A stretch of 59,873 nt of DNA from Planctomycetota bacterium (GCA_016197205.1 JACPWG010000102.1:1-59873), one strand, 5' to 3'. Counted from the stretch's first letter, positions 43,383 to 55,292 are shown. Numbers and translations are program-made. Notes: a model not told the origin generated them from the letters alone.

Positions 43383-44930
43383 ATGTTCGACAAGTTCACC
43401 GACCGCTCGCGGAAGGTCATGTCGATCGCCCGGGAAGAGGCGCAGCGGTTCAACCACGAGTACATCGGGACCGAGCACATGCTGCTGGGCCTCATCGAGG
43501 AGGGCTGCGGCATTGCGGCGAAGGTCCTGAAGAACCTGGACGTCGATCTCAAGCGGATCCGCCAGGAGGTCGAGCACCTGATCCCGCACGGCCCTCCGAC
43601 GGTGACGATGGGCCAGCTTCCCTTCACGCCGCGCGCCAAGCACGCCCTCGAACTCGCCCAGGAGGAAGCCGACAACCTCGGCCACGACTACATCGGCACA
43701 GAGCATCTCCTCCTCGGCCTCCTCCGGGAAAACGAGAGCGTCGCGGCCCAGGTGCTCATGAACCTTGGCTTGCAGCTCGAGAAGGTCCGAGAGGAGGTCC
43801 TCGAAGTCCTGAACGTGGAAGTCTCGAGTCCTCCCCTTGGCGAGCCGGACGCCGGTGAGCCACCGCCGAACCGGGGGAGCACGTCGGCCCTCGACGCCTT
43901 CTCGACCGACCTCACGGCGCTTGCGCGGGCCGGGCACCTCGACCCTGTCCGGGGTCGCGAACGCGAGGTCCGGCGGCTCATCCAAATCCTGGGCAGGCGG
44001 AGCAGGAACACCCCCGTCCTCCTCGGCGAACCGGGTGTAGGTCGCACCTCGGCCGTGGAGGCCCTTGCGCAAGCAATCGTTTCCGGGCTGGTTCCCGAAC
44101 GGCTGTCGGACCACCGGATCGTGGCCGTCGATTTCGTGTTGCTGGCCGCGAGCGCCCTGGACCGGAGCCTCCACCAGCAGCGGGTCCGGGCCCTCCTGAA
44201 CGAGGTCCGGCGGGCCGGAAACGTCCTCTTGTTCATCGACGACGTGCGCGCGTTTTTCGAAAGCGCCGATACGCCGATGACGACGCTCGCCGCGGCGGCG
44301 CTCCGGCACTCCCTGTCCCTCGGTGCATTGCGTTGTATCGTCACCGCGACGCCCGACGAGTACGCGCTCTTGCTCAGGCAGATCGGGTCGCTCCAGCGCC
44401 GCCTCCAGCCGATTCCGGTGCGGCCCCTCTCGCGGGACGCCAGCCTGGAGGTGCTTCGGGCCCTGCGCGAGCGGTACCAGCAGCACCATCGCGTGACGTT
44501 CACGGACGACGCCCTGATCGCCTGCGTCGACCTGTCGATTCGCGCGCAGCCGGCGGGGTCCCTCCCCGGCCGTGCGATCGACTTGCTCGACGAAGCCGGC
44601 GCACGGGCGGCGATTCAGATGCGCAGCAGTCCCCGCCCTCCTGCGCTCGCCGAGCTCGAGAAGGAAATCGAGCAGCTCGACAAGGACAAGGACCGGGCCG
44701 TCGCCGATCAGGACTTCGAGCGTGCCGCGCTTCTGCGAGAGCGGGGAACGAGCCTCAAGGCCCAGCACCTGGCGCTCGTCAATGCCTGGCGCGACCGCGA
44801 TCGGAACCAAGAGGTGGTCGTGGACGCGACCGCGGTCGCCGAGACGCTCGCGGAGATCCTGGGCCTCGAGCCGGGGAGCGTTGCGCCGGCGGAGCCACCG
44901 ATGGAGCAACCCCCGCCGTCGCCCGCATGA
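43383..44930 (+). CDS. Half-length, degenerate ClpC paralogue (Clp_N plus D1, no D2)
   Basis: A 515-residue protein. The two Clp_N repeats are nearly identical to those of the ClpC encoded next door (MFDKFTDRSRKVMSIAREEA, NHEYIGTEHMLLGLIEEG). The first AAA domain is altered: Walker A reads GEPGVGRTS with arginine for lysine, and Walker B is FIDDVRAFF instead of FIDEL. A UVR-like middle segment (LEKEIEQLDKDKDRAVADQD) remains. The second AAA domain and the ClpP-binding region are absent; it ends in a Pro-rich tail. GGAGGAG precedes ATG 43383. Likely an adaptor-like or inhibitory relative of ClpC; that is inference. Confidence 0.88.
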   Translation: MFDKFTDRSRKVMSIAREEAQRFNHEYIGTEHMLLGLIEEGCGIAAKVLKNLDVDLKRIRQEVEHLIPHGPPTVTMGQLPFTPRAKHALELAQEEADNLGHDYIGTEHLLLGLLRENESVAAQVLMNLGLQLEKVREEVLEVLNVEVSSPPLGEPDAGEPPPNRGSTSALDAFSTDLTALARAGHLDPVRGREREVRRLIQILGRRSRNTPVLLGEPGVGRTSAVEALAQAIVSGLVPERLSDHRIVAVDFVLLAASALDRSLHQQRVRALLNEVRRAGNVLLFIDDVRAFFESADTPMTTLAAAALRHSLSLGALRCIVTATPDEYALLLRQIGSLQRRLQPIPVRPLSRDASLEVLRALRERYQQHHRVTFTDDALIACVDLSIRAQPAGSLPGRAIDLLDEAGARAAIQMRSSPRPPALAELEKEIEQLDKDKDRAVADQDFERAALLRERGTSLKAQHLALVNAWRDRDRNQEVVVDATAVAETLAEILGLEPGSVAPAEPPMEQPPPSPA

Positions 44931-45181
44931 ACGGACGTTGCTCTCGCGTCGAGCCGACCGCTGGAAGGGCTCGGTCACCGTGCGGTCGGGGGGGATGCGC
45001 CACGAACACTTGACCCATTTTAGAGGCAGCGAGCGCCCAGAACGAAGGTTTCTCCCAGACCGATCCGTCGCCACTCCCGCGCCCCACCGCGCTGCGCCCG
45101 ACCCACTTCCCACCCCCCCCCCCCTCTCCCGCCCCGCGCGAGAGTGCCGTGGCGACGGCCGCCCGCCCCCCGGTTTTTCCC
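44931..45181. other. Gap between half-length clpC and clpC
   Basis: No gene. It holds a C-rich run (45106-45145) and leads into the clpC promoter. No repeat element was recognised. Confidence 0.4.
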
Positions 45182-45211
45182 TTGACGCCCCTTCCGCGCC
45201 CCGGATATCAT
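45182..45211 (+). promoter_or_regulatory. Sigma-70-type promoter of clpC
   Basis: TTGACG and TATCAT are separated by 18 bases (5 of 6 matches each), 133 bp before the clpC start. No CIRCE or CtsR box was seen nearby. It indicates that clpC is transcribed independently of its half-length paralogue. Confidence 0.55.
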
Positions 45212-45344
45212 CCAGGATTCTGCGGGCCTCGGGCTGGCGGCGGGTTTCGACCCGTTCCGCCGAGTCCCCGTAGGGTCCGTGTTCGCGTACACCGTCCGCC
45301 GGCCTCGCGCCGGTTCCTTAGGTCCGCCCCGTGGAGGCCAGCCC

Positions 45345-47837
45345 ATGTTCGACAAGTTCACCGACCGCGCGCGCAAAGTCATGTCCATCGCCAGGCAGGA
45401 GGCGCAGCGGTTCAACCACGAGTACATCGGGACCGAGCACATCCTCCTCGGTCTCGTCCAGGAGGGCAGCGGCATCGCGGCCAAGGTCCTCAAGAACCTG
45501 GACGTCGACCTCAAGAAGATCCGCCAGGAAGTCGAGAAGCTCATCCCGCACGGACCCCCGACGGTCACCATGGGCCAGCTCCCCTTCACGCCCCGCGCCA
45601 AGCGCGTCCTCGAGCTCGCCCAGGAAGAGGCCAACAACCTCGGCCACGACTACATCGGCACGGAGCACCTCCTCCTCGGCCTCCTCCGGGAAAACGAAGG
45701 CGTCGCGGCCCAGGTGCTCATGAACCTCGGCATGAAGCTCGAAGACGTGCGCGAGGAAGTCCTCGAGGTCCTGAACGTGGACGTCACGAACCAGGACTCC
45801 GACGAGCTGCGCACGAACAAGACGACCAAGTCGAAGACGCCGGCGCTCGACGCGTTCGGCCGCGACCTGACGGAGCTGGCGACCGAGCAGAAGCTCGACC
45901 CGGTCATCGGCCGGCGCCGCGAGATCGAGCGGGTGATCCAGATCCTTTCGCGCCGCACGAAGAACAACCCCGTGCTCCTCGGCGAAGCGGGCGTCGGCAA
46001 GACGGCGATCGTCGAAGGGCTCGCGCAGGACATCGTGGGCGGCAACGTCCCCGAAATTCTCAAAGACCGGCGCATCGTCGTGCTCGACCTCGCGCTCATG
46101 GTCGCGGGCACCAAGTACCGCGGCCAGTTCGAGGAGCGCATCAAGGCGGTCATGAACGAGGTCCGCCGCGCGAAGACCATCATCCTCTTCATCGACGAGT
46201 TGCACACGCTCGTCGGCGCGGGCGGCGCCGAGGGCGCGATCGACGCCTCGAACGTGCTCAAGCCGGCGCTGGCGCGCGGCGAGATCCAGTGCATCGGCGC
46301 GACGACGCTCGACGAGTACCGTAAATACATCGAGAAGGACGGCGCGCTGGAGCGTCGCTTCCAGACCATCATGGTCGACCCGCCGTCCAAGGAAGAAGCG
46401 CTCGAGATCCTGAAGGGCCTCCGCGACAAGTACGAGGCGCATCACCGGGTCACCTACTCCGACCAGGCGCTCGACGCCTGCGTGGAGCTGTCCTCCCGCT
46501 ACATCACCGGCCGCTTCCTCCCCGACAAGGCGATCGACGTCATGGACGAGGCCGGCGCGCGCGTCCGGCTCCAGGCCATGACCCGCCCGCCCAACCTCAA
46601 GGACGTCGAAGGGGAGATCAAGAAGCTCGACAAGGAAAAGGACGAGGCGATCGCCGTGCAGGACTTCGAGCGCGCGGCCCTCATCCGCGACAAGGCGACC
46701 CAGCTCCGCAAGCAGAAGGAGCAGACCCAGCGGGTGTGGCGCGAGCAGAACAAGGAAGTCGACGGGACGGTCGATGAGGAGATCATCTCCGAGACCGTCT
46801 CCCGCATGACCGGCATCCCGCTCTCCCGCCTCGAAAAGAAAGAAGCGGAGCGCCTCCTCAAGATGGAGGACGAGATCCACAAGACGGTCGTTTCGCAGGA
46901 CGAGGCGGTCCACGCCATCGCGAAGGCCATCCGCCGTTCGCGCGCGGGGCTCAAGGATCCCAAGCGCCCCATCGGGTCGTTCATCTTCGTCGGCCCCACG
47001 GGCTGCGGCAAGACCCTCATGGCCAAGGCCCTCGCCAAGTTCATGTTCGGCGAGGAGGACGCCCTCATCCAGATCGACATGTCCGAGTACATGGAGAAGC
47101 ACAACGTCTCGCGGCTCATCGGCGCCCCGCCGGGCTACGTGGGCTACGAAGAGGGCGGCCAGCTCACCGAGAAGATCCGCCGTCGCCCGTACGCGGTCGT
47201 CCTCCTCGACGAGATCGAGAAGGCACACGGCGACGTGTACAACATGCTCCTCCAGATCATGGAGGAGGGCCGCCTCACCGACAGCTTCGGCCGGCACGTC
47301 GACTTCCGCAACGTGATCCTCATCCTCACGTCGAACATCGGGGCCGACGTGATCAAGAACCAGGCCACGCTCGGGTTCAAGAAGACCGGCGCGGACGCCA
47401 ACTACGACCAGATGAAGGGGCAGCTCCTCAAGGAGATCGAGAAGCACTTCCGGCCGGAGTTCCTGAACCGGCTCGACGAAGTGATCGTCTTCCGCGGCCT
47501 GACCCGGGTCGACCTCCAGAAGGTCGTCCACCTGGAGCTGGCCGGCATTGCGAAGCGGATCCACGACCGCGGCCTCACGCTCAAGCTCACGGACGAGGCG
47601 ACGGAGTTCCTCATCGACAACGGGTACAACCCGGACTTCGGCGCGCGCCCGCTCCGCCGCGCGGTCGAACGCTTCGTCGAGGATCCGCTCTCCGAGTCCG
47701 TCCTGCGCGGCGAGTACAAGGACTTCAACTTCATCCTCGTCGACGTGAAGGAAGGACATCTCCACTTCCAGCCCTCGAAGCTGGAGGCCGAGACCGCCCC
47801 GCCCGCGGAGCTGGCCAAAGAAGGGGCCAAGGCGTAG
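45345..47837 (+). CDS. clpC: ATP-dependent Clp protease ATPase subunit ClpC
   Basis: An 830-residue Hsp100 unfoldase that feeds substrates to ClpP. Domains in order: two Clp_N repeats (1-145), D1 with Walker A GEAGVGKTA and Walker B ILFIDELHTLVGAGG, a middle UVR-containing coil (EGEIKKLDKEKDEAIAVQD), and D2 with Walker A GPTGCGKT, VVLLDEIEKAH and a sensor in TSNIGAD. The C-terminal domain contains NPDFGARPLRRAVER. Length is normal for ClpC. ATG 45345 is preceded by GGAGG. All catalytic residues are present, in contrast with the half-length paralogue upstream. Confidence 0.97.
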   Translation: MFDKFTDRARKVMSIARQEAQRFNHEYIGTEHILLGLVQEGSGIAAKVLKNLDVDLKKIRQEVEKLIPHGPPTVTMGQLPFTPRAKRVLELAQEEANNLGHDYIGTEHLLLGLLRENEGVAAQVLMNLGMKLEDVREEVLEVLNVDVTNQDSDELRTNKTTKSKTPALDAFGRDLTELATEQKLDPVIGRRREIERVIQILSRRTKNNPVLLGEAGVGKTAIVEGLAQDIVGGNVPEILKDRRIVVLDLALMVAGTKYRGQFEERIKAVMNEVRRAKTIILFIDELHTLVGAGGAEGAIDASNVLKPALARGEIQCIGATTLDEYRKYIEKDGALERRFQTIMVDPPSKEEALEILKGLRDKYEAHHRVTYSDQALDACVELSSRYITGRFLPDKAIDVMDEAGARVRLQAMTRPPNLKDVEGEIKKLDKEKDEAIAVQDFERAALIRDKATQLRKQKEQTQRVWREQNKEVDGTVDEEIISETVSRMTGIPLSRLEKKEAERLLKMEDEIHKTVVSQDEAVHAIAKAIRRSRAGLKDPKRPIGSFIFVGPTGCGKTLMAKALAKFMFGEEDALIQIDMSEYMEKHNVSRLIGAPPGYVGYEEGGQLTEKIRRRPYAVVLLDEIEKAHGDVYNMLLQIMEEGRLTDSFGRHVDFRNVILILTSNIGADVIKNQATLGFKKTGADANYDQMKGQLLKEIEKHFRPEFLNRLDEVIVFRGLTRVDLQKVVHLELAGIAKRIHDRGLTLKLTDEATEFLIDNGYNPDFGARPLRRAVERFVEDPLSESVLRGEYKDFNFILVDVKEGHLHFQPSKLEAETAPPAELAKEGAKA

Positions 47838-48239
47838 GGCGGAGTCGGCGGGTGAACACGCGCTCGGTCTCCTCCGGCCGAATGCGGCCGGAGGACAGGA
47901 TGGACGGGCTGAAGGCTCAAGGCTCCAGGCTCAATTTTCAGCGCTCCATGCTGGACGCGGACTCGCAACGAAAGTTCGATCGAGTCCAGATCCTCTGCGC
48001 CTCCGCGTCCCTGTGTGAGAAAAGGCTGCCACCCCAGGCGTTTGTCCCGCTCTCGCGCCGGCCGACCGGGGTCGGCGCTGGAGGAGCGCGAGCAAAGGCT
48101 CAAGACTCCATGCTTACTTTTCAAGCAGACTCTGGACAAGCACCGGCGTCGGCCCCGGCCTCGGTTGTCGGGTCCGGCGTTGGGATTTGAGCCTTGGAGG
48201 TTGTCTGAAAATTGAGCATTGAGCATTGAGACTTTCGCG
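47838..48239. other. Gene-free gap with repeated A+T-richer words
   Basis: No gene is visible. AGGCTCAAGGCTC, CAATTTTCAG and TTGAGCATTGAGCATTGAG recur, and a CTCTGCGCCTCCGCGTCC word resembles the interior of the 268-bp elements. The final TTGAGCATTGAG repeats run directly into the mlaE start region. Confidence 0.5.
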
Positions 48240-49013
48240 ATGTTCCTCCTCGGCGCCGCCGCGCAGGCGCTTGCGGGTCTCGGCGGGTGGGCCATCCTCC
48301 TGGCCAAGACCTGCCTCCGCGCCTGCTACAAGTGGCCGAGCCGGAAGATCGTCCTCGACCAGATGGTCCGGATCGGGCCCGCCTCCCTGCCCGTGGTCCT
48401 GCTCACCGGGCTCTTCACGGGCGCGGTGCTGGCGGTACAGAGCACGCAGCAGTTCAAGCGGGTCGAGGTCGGGACCCTGGTGGGGGCGATCGTGACCATC
48501 TCCATGATCCGCGAGCTGGGCCCCGTCCTCACGGGTCTCATGCTCGCCGGCCGCGTCGGCGGGCCCATGGCCGCGGAGCTCGGCACGATGAAGGTGACCG
48601 AGCAGATCGACGCCCTCGAGACCCTCGCCGCGGACCCCATCTCCATCCTCGTCCTCCCGCGGCTCGCGGCCTGCGTCCTCCTTCTCCCGATCCTCACCGT
48701 CCTCTCCGACGCGATCGGCCTCCTCGGCGGCTACATCGTCGGCGTGGCGTACTTCGGGGTCCCGTCCCACTTCTACCTCCTCCACTCGAAGCAGTGGTTC
48801 GACACGTGGGACCTCCTCACCGGCCTCATCAAGGCGGGCGTCTTCGGCGGCCTCATCGCCTCCGTTTCCTGCTATCTGGGGCTCGCGACCTCGGGCGGCG
48901 CCGAGGGCGTGGGCCGCTCCACGACCGCCGCGACCGTGACCTCGTCGATCGCCATCCTCGTCTCCGATTTCTTCCTCGCCGTGCTCTTGCAGGTGCGGCA
49001 GATCAAGCTCTAG
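48240..49013 (+). CDS. mlaE: MlaE/YrbE-type ABC lipid-transport permease
   Basis: A 257-residue inner-membrane permease of the retrograde phospholipid (MCE) transport complex. It has five or six membrane segments and the family core TISMIRELGPVLTGLMLAGR, then GGPMAAELGTMKVTEQIDAL. The ATP-binding and MCE partners follow downstream on the same strand, but a 268-bp miniature element now lies between this gene and mlaF. ATG 48240 was chosen; a TTG at 48219 falls within a simple repeat and is unlikely. No mlaB or mlaC gene is present in the window. Confidence 0.9.
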   Translation: MFLLGAAAQALAGLGGWAILLAKTCLRACYKWPSRKIVLDQMVRIGPASLPVVLLTGLFTGAVLAVQSTQQFKRVEVGTLVGAIVTISMIRELGPVLTGLMLAGRVGGPMAAELGTMKVTEQIDALETLAADPISILVLPRLAACVLLLPILTVLSDAIGLLGGYIVGVAYFGVPSHFYLLHSKQWFDTWDLLTGLIKAGVFGGLIASVSCYLGLATSGGAEGVGRSTTAATVTSSIAILVSDFFLAVLLQVRQIKL

Positions 49014-49124
49014 GGGATGGATGATTGGCGATGGCTGAATGCTGATGGACGACGGCGCCGTCGGCCCCGGAAGGTCGAATCGCCTCCACGCCCTCGTTGG
49101 GCGGCCGTATTCAGCAATCAAAAA

Positions 49125-49392
49125 CAACAAGCCGAAGTGAAGCTAAAATCGATCTCTCCGTCCGTTGCCGGAGATGATCGCCGGTAGAGGACGATGGACT
49201 CAGCGCCCGGCCTCCGCGTCTCCGCGTCTCTGTGTAAAAGTCTCGCGTTCGAGCCACACGGCCGGGCCGAATTTCAAATTGCAAAAAGTCAAATTTCAAA
49301 TCTCAAATTTCGCCCGCGTCTAGCTGGGACGAAGAGCCATGATCCAGCCATTTGCCGCAGTCGGTCGAGTTTAGCCTCAGTTCGGGTTGTTG
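49125..49392 (+). mobile_element. 268-bp miniature element, copy 1, with 8-bp target duplication
   Basis: The ends CAACAAGCCGAAGTGAAGCT and, inverted, CAACAACCCGAACTGAGGCT belong to ~30-bp inverted repeats (about 25 of 30 matching). ATCAAAAA occurs at 49117-49124 and again at 49393-49400 as a perfect direct duplication. It is nearly identical to copy 3 and similar to copy 2, all of exactly the same length. The A+T-rich centre holds CAAATTTCAAATCTCAAATT. No open frame of a transposase is present. It lies between mlaE and mlaF. Confidence 0.9.
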
Positions 49393-49429
49393 ATCAAAAA
49401 TCGGCGATCCGCAAGGGACAGCTTCACGC

Positions 49430-50368
49430 ATGGGCCTGGAACCTCAACCCATGAGCGCAGCGGACCCGGCGTCCGCTCCCGCCGCCCCCGAGGTCGTGCT
49501 CCGCATTCGCGACCTCCACCGCAAGCTCGGCGGCAAGGCGGTCCTGAAAGGGGTGAATCTCGAGGTCGTCCGCGGCGAGACCCTCGTCATCATCGGCGGG
49601 TCCGGCTGCGGGAAGAGCGTCCTCCTGAAGCACATCATGGGCATTCTCAAGCCGGACCGCGGCTCGATCCAGGTCGAGGGGCGCGAGCTGGTCAACCTCC
49701 CGGTCCGCGGCCTCAACGAGGTCCGCAAGCGCTTCGCCATGGTCTTCCAGGGCGGCGCTCTCTTCGACTCCCTGACCGTGGCCGAAAACGTCGGCTTCTC
49801 TTTGGCCGAGCACTCCAGCATGCCGTGGCACAAGATCCTGGCCCGCGTGCTCGAGTGCCTCGCGCAGGTCAAGCTCGGCGAGACGGACGCGGACCGCGCG
49901 CGCATCGCCGCCCAGATGCCCGCGGACCTGTCCGGCGGCATGCGCAAGCGCGTGGCCATCGCCCGCGCCCTCGCCGCGAAACCGGAATTCGTCCTCTACG
50001 ACGAGCCGACGACCGGCCTCGACCCCCCGACCGCCGACGCGATCAACGACCTCATCCTCATGATGGGGAACGAGGACGACCGGCGCACCTCGCTCGTCGT
50101 CACGCACGACATGGCCAGCGCGGAGAAGGTCGGCGACCGGATCGCGTTCCTCTTCAACGGGCGTATCCTCTCGGAGTTCCCCGCCCCCCGCATCGGCGAA
50201 TACCTCCGGAGAACAGAGGCGGAGGCGGCCTCGTTCTCCGTGGACGAGCGCCGGCTCTGGGCGTTCGTCAAGGGGCACGCCGACCGCGTCCTCGAGGCCG
50301 ACTCGCAAGACACGCGCGTGCTGCGACGCCTGCTCCACGCGCCCGCCGCCGAAGAAGCGGAGGCCTGA
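49430..50368 (+). CDS. mlaF: MlaF-type ABC ATPase for MCE lipid transport
   Basis: A 312-residue ATPase. Walker A GGSGCGKSVLLK, Q-loop FQGGALFDSLTV, signature LSGGMRKRVAIARAL, Walker B FVLYDEPTTGLDP and H-loop VTHDMASA are all present. The GGALF sequence after the Q-loop is characteristic of MlaF/Ttg2A. ATG 49430 is used, with ATG 49451 (MSAADPAS) as an alternative. It begins only 37 bp past a miniature element, so its former upstream signals may be displaced. mlaD follows after 4 bp. Confidence 0.93.
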   Translation: MGLEPQPMSAADPASAPAAPEVVLRIRDLHRKLGGKAVLKGVNLEVVRGETLVIIGGSGCGKSVLLKHIMGILKPDRGSIQVEGRELVNLPVRGLNEVRKRFAMVFQGGALFDSLTVAENVGFSLAEHSSMPWHKILARVLECLAQVKLGETDADRARIAAQMPADLSGGMRKRVAIARALAAKPEFVLYDEPTTGLDPPTADAINDLILMMGNEDDRRTSLVVTHDMASAEKVGDRIAFLFNGRILSEFPAPRIGEYLRRTEAEAASFSVDERRLWAFVKGHADRVLEADSQDTRVLRRLLHAPAAEEAEA

Positions 50369-50372
50369 CCGC

Positions 50373-51740
50373 ATGCTCTCCAACCAGTGGACGAAGTCCC
50401 TGCTCGTCGGCGCGTTCGTGGCCCTCGGCCTCGTCGCCGCGGCCGGGATGATCCTGGTCTTCAAGGGCAGCCGGCTCCTCACGCGGACCTACCGCGTCCA
50501 CAGCCTCTGGGACAACATCGGCGGGATGCTCGTCGGGAACCCGGTCCTGCTCGCCGGCCACCAGATCGGAAAGATCCGGGAAATCCATCCGCCGCATGCG
50601 GGCAACCCGCGCGAGGAAGGGAAGGTCGAGGTGGTCCTCGAGGTCGAGGAGCGCTACCCGCTGTACGATTACCAGCCGCTGCGCGTGATCTCGATCGGCA
50701 TGATCGGCGACAAATACGTCGAGTTCGGCCTGCGCCTGAACCGTGAGGCCTTTGACCGCGCCCTCACGGACGACGAGCGCCGCCAGGTCCTCGCCCTCTT
50801 CCTCGCCTCCGAGCCCGAGCCGACCGGCGTGCTCCCCGAGGAAAAGGCGGCCGCGCTCGCCGCGCGCGCCGAACTGGGCCGGCGCCTGTCCGGCCCGGAC
50901 AACCTGGAAGAGGTGCGCGAAGCGCTCGACAAGGACAAGTCGCTTGCACGGCTTGACAAACTGCTCGCCGAAACGATCGAGCGGCTCGCGTTCCCCGGCG
51001 TACCGATGGAACTGGTCGACACGGCGCTCGGCGGAGAGGGCCGCGCGCGTCACGACCTCCGCGAACGGTGGCGGAGCGTCGCCACGCCGGACGGCCGCTC
51101 GCTTGCCCGGGCCTATCCGTCCCCGCTGCCGGGCAAGTTCCCGCCGGGGCTCGGCGAGCTCCTCGACGACGTCGGACCGAAGGCCGCGCGCGTCCTCGAC
51201 AACCTGAACGCCACGCTCGAGGGACTGAACAAGAACTTTGTCAACTCCGAACCGTTCAAGGAGAAGGTCCACGGCGTCCTGGACAAGGTCGGGACCAGCA
51301 CGGACAAGTTCGGCAAGCTCGCGGACGACGTCGGCGCGGCCGTCGGCCGGCTGAAGGAGACCGGCGGCACCCTCGACCGGGTGGACGACGCGCTCGACGA
51401 GGTCCGGGAAAAGTCCCGTTCGCTCGGTCGACGAGCCGATGCCCTCCTCGCCACCGCCGACGAGGACCTGCAGTCCCTCAAGAAGACCCTCGACGATCTC
51501 GGCCAGATCACCCGGAAGATCAACGAAGGAAAGGGCACCATCGGCCTGCTCGTCAACTCGAAGGAATTCCACACGAAAACGACGGAGTTCATCGACGCCT
51601 CCAAGCTCACCGTCGAGAACGTGAACCGCTTCATTCTCTTCCTCTCGGAGCATCCGAGCGCGCTCATCTGGGGGAAGAAGGACAAGGCCCCGCCGACGCT
51701 CGGCCCGGTGGAAACCGACTGGCGGACGAGGCACGAGTGA
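50373..51740 (+). CDS. mlaD: MlaD/MCE-domain lipid-transport protein
   Basis: A 455-residue protein anchored by one N-terminal membrane helix (SLLVGAFVALGLVAAAGMIL) with a single MCE domain at ~35-115 (VHSLWDNIGGMLVGNPVLLA, ISIGMIGDKYVEFGL). A long helical/coiled C-terminal region follows (ARVLDNLNATLEGLNKNF, DKVGTSTDKFGKLADDVGAA, LDRVDDALDEVREKSRSL), as in MCE proteins that span the periplasm. The start lies 4 bp past mlaF, so the genes are tightly coupled. It is longer than E. coli MlaD (183 residues) because of the helical tail. Confidence 0.9.
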   Translation: MLSNQWTKSLLVGAFVALGLVAAAGMILVFKGSRLLTRTYRVHSLWDNIGGMLVGNPVLLAGHQIGKIREIHPPHAGNPREEGKVEVVLEVEERYPLYDYQPLRVISIGMIGDKYVEFGLRLNREAFDRALTDDERRQVLALFLASEPEPTGVLPEEKAAALAARAELGRRLSGPDNLEEVREALDKDKSLARLDKLLAETIERLAFPGVPMELVDTALGGEGRARHDLRERWRSVATPDGRSLARAYPSPLPGKFPPGLGELLDDVGPKAARVLDNLNATLEGLNKNFVNSEPFKEKVHGVLDKVGTSTDKFGKLADDVGAAVGRLKETGGTLDRVDDALDEVREKSRSLGRRADALLATADEDLQSLKKTLDDLGQITRKINEGKGTIGLLVNSKEFHTKTTEFIDASKLTVENVNRFILFLSEHPSALIWGKKDKAPPTLGPVETDWRTRHE

Positions 51741-51762
51741 GGGGGGATGGCTGATTTATGAT

Positions 51763-52030
51763 CAACAAGCCGAAGTGAAGCTACGACCGATCTCTCCGCG
51801 CGTTGCCAGAGATCATCGCCGGTAGAGGACGGTGGACTCACCGCACGGCCTCTGCGTCTCCGCGTCTCTGTGTAAGAGTCTTGCATTCGCCCCACGCGGC
51901 CGGGTCGAATTTCAAATTGCAAAAAGTCAAATGGCAAATCTCAAATTTCGCCCGCGTCTAGCTGGGACGCGGAGTCATGATCCAGCCATTTGCCGCCGTC
52001 GGTCGATTTTGGCCTCATTTCGGGTTGTTG
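51763..52030 (+). mobile_element. 268-bp miniature element, copy 2
   Basis: Same length and orientation as copy 1, with more substitutions. The left end CAACAAGCCGAAGTGAAGCT is identical to copy 1; the inverted right end is CAACAACCCGAAATGAGGCC. ATGAT occurs on both sides, so the target duplication is only partly preserved. It lies immediately after mlaD and before valS. Confidence 0.87.
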
Positions 52031-52258
52031 ATGATGATTGCTGACTGCTGATTGACGACGCGCAAACACGCTTTTTTGAGAGTCGCCGGGGGACGGCCGA
52101 TAGACCCTGCCGGGCCGGTCGTGCCAGGAGGTGCTATCTCTGCATGGGTGTGCTACCCCATTCGCGCCTCCCCTGCTGAGCGCGTTCGAGCCGCCTGGGA
52201 AAATCGGCAATCAGCAATCGAGTTCCCTCCTCCTCCTTTGTCACGGACGACGCAGACG

Positions 52259-54955
<2,697 letters not shown>

Positions 54956-55020
54956 CACCGCCCCGGGGTGTCGCGCTTCCGGTCGTCGGCGCCGGTGCTG
55001 TTCGGAACCGCGACCCTGAG

Positions 55021-55182
55021 TACCGCCCCACGGAATTGGGTGACCAATTTGCTCGGCGATTTTGGCCGCCCGCTTTGTTGCGCTCGCTCGGCGTAGTTCT
55101 CCGTTACTACGCCTCGCTCGCGCGCCTCGCGGGCGGCCAAACTTGCCTTCGCCTATTGGTCACCGACTTCCGTGGAGCGGTA
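55021..55182 (+). mobile_element. 162-bp foldback miniature element, copy C, with target duplication
   Basis: Ends TACCGCCCCACGGAATTGGG and, inverted, TACCGCTCCACGGAAGTCGG. The arms continue inward (TTTGGCCGCCCGC... and its inverse) to a small TCTCCGTT loop. CTGAG lies at 55016-55020 and at 55183-55187. The flanks together rebuild a sequence found uninterrupted at 22155-22191. It sits between valS and a PQQ-propeller gene. Confidence 0.85.
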
Positions 55183-55292
55183 CTGAGGGAGCGGTCTCGG
55201 CGCGTCCTGCCGCCTCTCCAGCTTCGATCCCGCCGACACGCTTTCGTCTTCTCGGGAAGCCGATTCCCCAGAGTCGAGGAAAAAGGGCACCC

